A stretch of DNA of 64,000 bases from Arenicola marina. Its lineage: Eukaryota; Annelida; Polychaeta; Arenicolidae. The notes beneath the pieces are model-generated. The model was not told the DNA's origin. It did not search any database and saw only the letters and a program-made list of their open reading frames with translations. Positions 60,048-64,000 of the stretch are shown here, piece by piece. The first letter of the stretch is position 1. Every line of letters begins with the position of its first letter. The position numbers and the translations under genes are program-made. The stretch is taken from the NCBI GenBank assembly GCA_964019135.1, contig OZ025260.1, forward strand, positions 24,918,254 through 24,982,253, in the 5' to 3' direction.

Positions 60048-61260
60048 CCCTCCCTGTCCTCAATGTGATCGCTGTCCGTCCCTCACTGCCCTCAATGTGA
60101 TCGCTGTCCGCCCCTCCCTGTCCTCAATGTGATCGCTGTCCGCCCCTCCCTGTCCTCAATGTGATCGCTGTCCGTCCCTCACTGCCCTCAATGTGATCGC
60201 TGTCCGCCCCTCCCTGTCCTCGATGTGATCGCTGTCCGCACCTCCATGTCCTCAATGTGACCGCAGTCCGCCCCTCCATGTCCTCAATGTGATCGTTGTT
60301 CGCCCCTCCCTGTCCTCAATGTGATCGTTTTTCGCCCCTCCCCCACCTCAATGTGATCGCTGCCCCCCCTCCCTGTCCTCAATGTAATCGCTGTCCGCCC
60401 CTCCATGTCCTCAATGTGATCGCTGTCCGCCCCTCCCTGTCCTCAATGTGATCGCTGTCCGTCTCTCCCTGTCCTCAATATGATCGGCGTCGGCACCTCT
60501 CTGTCCTCAATGTGATCGCTGTCCGCCCATCCCTGTCCTCAATGGGATCGCTGTCCGCCCCTCCCTGTCCTCAATGTGATCGCTGTCCGCCCCTCCCTGT
60601 CCTCAATGTGATCGCTGTCCGCACCTCTCTGTCCTCAATGTGATCGCTGTCCGCCCCTCCCTGTCCTCACTGGGATCGCTGTCCACCCCTCCCTGTCCTC
60701 AATGTAATCGCTGTCCGCCCCTCCCTGTCCTCAATGTGATTGCTGTCCACCCCTCCCCGTCCTCAATGTGATCGCTGTCCGCCCCTTCCTGTCCTCAATG
60801 TGATCGCTGTCCGTCCCTCCCTGTTCTCAATGCGATCGTTGTCCGCCCCTCCCTGTCCACAATGCGATCGTTGTCCGCCCCTCTCTGTCCTCAATGTGAT
60901 CGCTGTCCGCTCCTCCCTGTCCTCAATGTGATCGCTGTCCGCACCTCCCCGTCCTCAATGTGATCGCTGTCCGCCCCTCCCTGTCCTCAATGTGATCGCT
61001 GTCCGCCCCTCACTGTCCTCAATGTGATCGCTGTCCGCTCCTCCCCGTCCTCAATTTGATCGCTGTCTGATCCTCCCGGTCTTCGATGTGATCGCTGTCC
61101 GCCCGCCCTGTCCTCAATGTGATCGCTGTCCGCCCCTCCCTGTCCTCAATGTGATCGCTGTCCGCCCCTCCCTGTCCTCAATGTGATCGCTGTCCGCCCC
61201 TCCCTGTCCTCAATGTGATCGCTTTCCGTCCCACCTTGTCCTCAATGTGATCGCTGTCCG
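60048..61260. repeat. 1,214-bp tandem duplication, copy 2
   Basis: This is a near-identical second copy. Differences I noticed are the C7 tract, GTCGGCACC near 60489 against GTCCGCACC, CCGCCCATCCC near 60524, GTCTTCGATG near 61079 against GTCTTCCATG, and CTGTCCG near 60713 against CTCTCCG. Matching stops near 61260, where CGTTGTCCGCCCCTCTC begins. Confidence 0.9.
60363..60369. repeat. C7 homopolymer, shorter allele of a duplicated tract
   Basis: This is the counterpart of the C11 run at 59145-59155 in the other copy of the 1,214-bp unit. Flanks are identical on both sides (GATCGCTG before, TCCCTGTCC after). Confidence 0.92.
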
Positions 61261-62400
61261 CCCCTCCCTGTCCTCAATGTGATCGTTGTCCGCCCCTCTC
61301 TGTCCTCAATGTGATCGATGTCCACCCCTCCCTGGCCTGAATGTGATCGCTGTCCGCCCCTCCCGTCTTCAATGTGATCACTGTCCACCCCTCCCTGTCC
61401 TGAATGTGATCGCTGTTCGCCCCTCCCGTCCTCAATGTGATCGCTGTCCGCCACTCCCGTCTTCAATGTGATCGCTGTCCGCCCCTCACTGTCCTCAATG
61501 TGATCGTTGTCGGCCCCTCCATGTCCTCAATGTGATCGCTGTCCGTCCCACCCTGTCCTCAATGTGATCGATGTCCACCCCTCCAGTCCTCAATGTGATC
61601 GCTGTCGGCCCCTCCATGTCGTCAATGTGATCGCTGTCCGCCCCTCCCTGTCCTCAATGTGATCGCCGTCCGCCCCTCTCTGTCCTCAATGTGATCGCTG
61701 TTCACCCCTCCCTGTCCCCAATGTGATCGCTGTCCGCCCCTCTCTGTACTCAATCTGATCGCTGTCCGCCCGTCCCTGTCCTCAATGTGATCGCTGTCCG
61801 CCCCTCCCTGTCCTGAATGTGATGGCTGTCCGCCCCTCCCTGTCCTCAATGTGATCGCTGTCCGCCCCTCCCTGTCCTCAATGTGATCGCTGTCCGCCCC
61901 TCCCTGTCCTCAATGTGATCGCTGTCCGTCCCTCCCTGTCCTCAAAGTGATCGCTGTCCGCCCCTCCCTGTCCTCTATGTGATCGCTGTCGGCCCCTCCC
62001 TGTCCTCAATGTGATCGCTGTCCATCCCTCCCTGGTGTCCTCAATGGGATCGCTGTCCGCCCCTCCCTGTCCTCAATGTGATCGCTGTCCGCCCCTCCCT
62101 GTCTTCAATGTGATCGCTGTCCCCCCTCTCTGTCCTCAATGTGATCGCTGTCCATCCCTCCCTGGTGTCCTCAATGTGACCGTTGTCCGCCCCTCTCTGT
62201 CCTCAATGTGATCGCTGTCCGCCCCTCTCTGTCCTCAATGTGATCGCTGTCCGCCCCTCCCCGTCCTCAATGTGATCGCTGTCCACCCCTCCCTGTCCTC
62301 AATGTGATCGTTGTCCACCCCTCCCTGTCCTCAATGTGATCGCTGTCCGCCCCTCCCTGTCCTCAATGTGATCGCTGTCCGCCGCTCCCTGTCCTCAATG
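61261..62400. repeat. Divergent monomers without clear HOR
   Basis: Monomers here vary in length and tail: CTCCCGTC (31 bp or shorter), CCTGAATG, CCACCCCTCC, GTCGGCCCC, CTGTACTCAATCTG and two 35-bp CCCTGGTGTCC monomers near 62032 and 62163. The spacing of length variants is irregular, and I found no longer exact period. This looks like older or less homogenised array DNA. Confidence 0.8.
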
Positions 62401-63100
62401 TGATCACTGTCGGCGCCTCCCTGTCCTCAATGCGATCGCTGTCGGCCCCTCCCTGTCCTCAATGTAATCGCTGTCCGCCCCTCCCTGTCCTCAATGTGAT
62501 CGCTGTCCGCCCCTCCCTGTCCTCAATGTGATCGCTGTCCGCCCCTGCCTGTCCTCAATGCGATCGCTGTCCGTCCCTCTCTCTCTTCAATGTGACCGTT
62601 GTCCGCCCCTTCCTGTCTTCAATGCGATCGCTGTCCGCCGCTCCCTGTCCTCAATGCGATCGCTGTCCGACCCTCCCTGTCCTCAATGTGATCGTTGTCC
62701 GCCCCTCCCTGTCCTCAATGTGATTGCTGTCCGCCCCTCCCTGTCCTCAATGTGATCGCTGTCCGCACCTCTCTGTCCTCAGTGTGATGGCTGTCCACCC
62801 CTCCCCGTCCTCAATGTGATCGCTGTCCGCCCCTCCCAGTCCTCAATGCGATCGCTGTCCGCCGCTCCCTGTCCTCAATGCGATCGCTGTCCGCCCCTCC
62901 CTGTCCTCAATGTGATCGTTGTCCGCCCCTCCCTGTCCTCAATGTGATCGCTGTCCGCCCCTCCTTGTCCTCAATGTGATCGCTGTCCGCACCTCTCTGT
63001 CCTCAGTGTGATGGCTGTCCGCCCCTCCCCGTCCTCAATGTGATCGCTGTCCACCCCTCCCTGTCCTCAATGTGATTGCCGTCCGCCCATCCCTGTCCTC
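62401..63100. repeat. Monomers with GCGATCGC core, phased cluster
   Basis: Six monomers have CAATGCGATCGCTG in place of CAATGTGATCGCTG. The palindromes start at 62432, 62560, 62624, 62656, 62848 and 62880; gaps of 128, 64, 32, 192 and 32 are all multiples of 32. CAGTGTGATGGCTG monomers after CCGCACCTCTC, near 62782 and 63006, show a further local duplication of about 224 bp (seven monomers). Confidence 0.88.
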
Positions 63101-64000
63101 AATGTGATCGCTGTCCGTCCCTCCCTGTCCTCAAAGTGATCGCTGTCCGCCCATCCCTGTCCTCAATGTGATCGCTGTCCGTCCCTCCCCGTCCTCAATG
63201 TGATCGCTGTCCGCCCCTCCCTGTCCTCAATGTGATCGCTGTCCATCCCTCCCCGTCCTCAATGTGATCGCTGTCCATCCCTCCCTGTCCCCAATGTGAT
63301 CACTGTCCGCCCCTCCCTGTCCTCAATGTGATCGCTGTCCAACCCTCCCCGTCCTCAATGTGATCGCTGTCCATCCCTCCCTGGTGTCCTCAATGTGATC
63401 GCTGTCCGCCCCTCCCTGTCCTCAATGTGATCGCTGTCCATCCCTCCCCGTCCTCAATGTGATCGCTGTCCGTCCCTCCCTGTCCTCAATGTGATCGCTG
63501 TCCATCCCTCCTTGTCCTCAATGTGATCGCTGTCCGCCCCTCCCTGTCCTCAATGTGATCGCTGTCCATCCCTCCCCGTCCTCAATGTGATCGCTGTCCG
63601 TCCCTCCCTGTCCTCAATGTGATCGCTGTCCATCCCTCCTTGTCATCAATGTGATCGCTGTCCGTCCCTCCCTGTCCTCAAAGTGATCGCTGTCCGCCCA
63701 TCCCTGTCCTCAATGTGATCGCTGTCCGTCCCTCCCCGTCCTCAATGTGATCGCTGTCCGCCCCTCCCTGTCCTCAATGTGATCGCTGTCCATCCCTCCC
63801 CGTCCTCAATGTGATCGCTGTCCATCCCTCCCTGTCCCCAATGTGATCGCTGTCCGCCCCTCCCTGTCCTCAATGTGATCGCTGTCCAACCCTCCCCGTC
63901 CTCAATGTGATCGCTGTCCATCCCTCCCCGTCCTCAATGTGATCGCTGTCCATCCCTCCCCGTCCTCAATGTGATCGCTGTCCGCCCCTCCCCGTCCTCA
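63101..64000. repeat. Block-E-like end with 547-bp tandem duplication
   Basis: CAAAGTG at 63132 and 63679, and AACCCTCCCC at 63341 and 63888, are both 547 bp apart. 547 equals sixteen 32-bp monomers plus one 35-bp monomer (CCCTGGTG near 63380). Tails are CCATCCCTCCCCG and CCGTCCCTCCCTG, as in block E. The array continues beyond the window. Confidence 0.87.

Larger units (their letters stand above)
1..64000. repeat. 32-bp satellite array filling the whole window
   Basis: Every line of the window is a variant of one ~32-bp unit: a core CAATGTGATCGCTGTCC and a tail such as GCCCCTCCCTGTCCT. All copies are head-to-tail, and no G-rich (inverted) stretch is seen on the + strand. Recurring length classes are 32 bp (with GATCGCTG), 31 bp (TGGCTCGCTG replaces TGTGATCGCTG, losing GATC) and 35 bp (CCCTGGTGTCC, a GTG insertion); rarer ones are 30 and 33 bp. 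Tail variants include CCGCCCC, CCGTCCC, CCATCCC, CCAACCC, CCGCTCC, and endings CCCTG, CCCCG, CCCAG or TTCTC. The consensus has 14 C, 9 T, 6 G and 3 A, about 62% GC with two CpGs. No gene, transposon or unique insert was found. The family is not one I can name; satellite DNA of a eukaryote is inferred. Confidence 0.97.

Noticed and set aside
62432-62887. GCGATCGC resembles the cyanobacterial HIP1 palindrome
   Set aside because: HIP1 is dispersed in cyanobacterial genomes, whereas here it is a one-base variant of a tandem monomer phased at 32 bp. It is no evidence for a cyanobacterium.
1-64000. CRISPR array (about 32-bp repeats)
   Set aside because: There are no unique spacers; the units are contiguous and vary gradually. 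No cas genes or leader are seen.
1-64000. TGTGA words as bacterial CRP half-sites
   Set aside because: TGTGATCGC lacks the paired TCACA at the required spacing, and the setting is a satellite, not a promoter.
1-64000. Telomere or known centromeric satellite (TTAGGG, alpha satellite, CENP-B box)
   Set aside because: No TTAGGG-type runs, no ~171-bp unit and no CENP-B-box-like word were found; the unit length and sequence do not match.

Overview
The whole 64 kb window is one uninterrupted tandem-repeat (satellite) array. From the first base to the last it is built from one family of ~32-bp monomers, all head-to-tail in one orientation. The monomer has a conserved core (CAATGTGATCGCTGTCC) and a variable pyrimidine-rich tail (typically GCCCCTCCCTGTCCT). 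At 64 kb this is roughly 2,000 monomers, and the array runs off both ends. I see no protein-coding gene, RNA gene, transposon, CRISPR array or unique sequence. Open frames occur on both strands only because common monomers of 31 and 32 bp pair into a 63-bp dimer, which is divisible by three. Their translations are 21-residue repeats with GTG or TTG starts, and I do not call them genes.

Such an array, with higher-order repeats (HORs) and nested segmental duplications, points to a eukaryotic nuclear genome, probably a pericentromeric, subtelomeric or other heterochromatic block in a long-read assembly. The species cannot be told from the sequence. The consensus monomer is about 62% GC with two CpGs, so the array is CpG-dense throughout. 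The + strand is strongly pyrimidine-rich.

Layout. (1) 1-16.5 kb: 'A-type' DNA, rich in 31/32-bp dimers and 35-bp monomers (a GTG insertion), organised in a 193-bp hexamer HOR and in larger duplications of 2,447, 902, 3,034 and 2,089 bp. (2) 16.5-23.4 kb: mixed A-type and 32-bp-only DNA with 3,687-bp and 989-bp duplications. (3) 23.4-29.9 kb: almost pure 32-bp monomers carrying a linked TTAATG/CGTTG/CGCGCC marker pair. (4) 29.9-31.5 kb: a divergent island (block C). (5) 31.5-35.5 kb: A-like block D. (6) 35.5-39.2 kb: a CCATCCC/CCGTCCC-rich block E with perfectly homogenised runs. (7) 39.2-43.0 kb: an extra copy of the segment-3 end plus the block E tail, made by a ~3.8-kb duplication. (8) 43.0-54.1 kb: a second large-scale copy of 27.0-39 kb, offset ~15-16 kb. 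(9) 54.1-58.8 kb: a shorter third copy of the 32-bp block and block C. (10) 58.8-61.3 kb: a 1,214-bp tandem duplication. (11) 61.3-64 kb: more divergent monomers, a cluster of GCGATCGC sites, then block-E-like DNA with a 547-bp duplication.

Nothing here works as a gene set. What is informative is the record of unequal exchange at many scales (31/32 bp, 63 bp, 193 bp, 0.16-1.2 kb, 2-4 kb, ~16 kb), including a recombination junction that can be bracketed to about 106 bp near 42.1 kb. Coordinates of repeat blocks are good to a few tens of bases, except where an exact offset between diagnostic variants is given.
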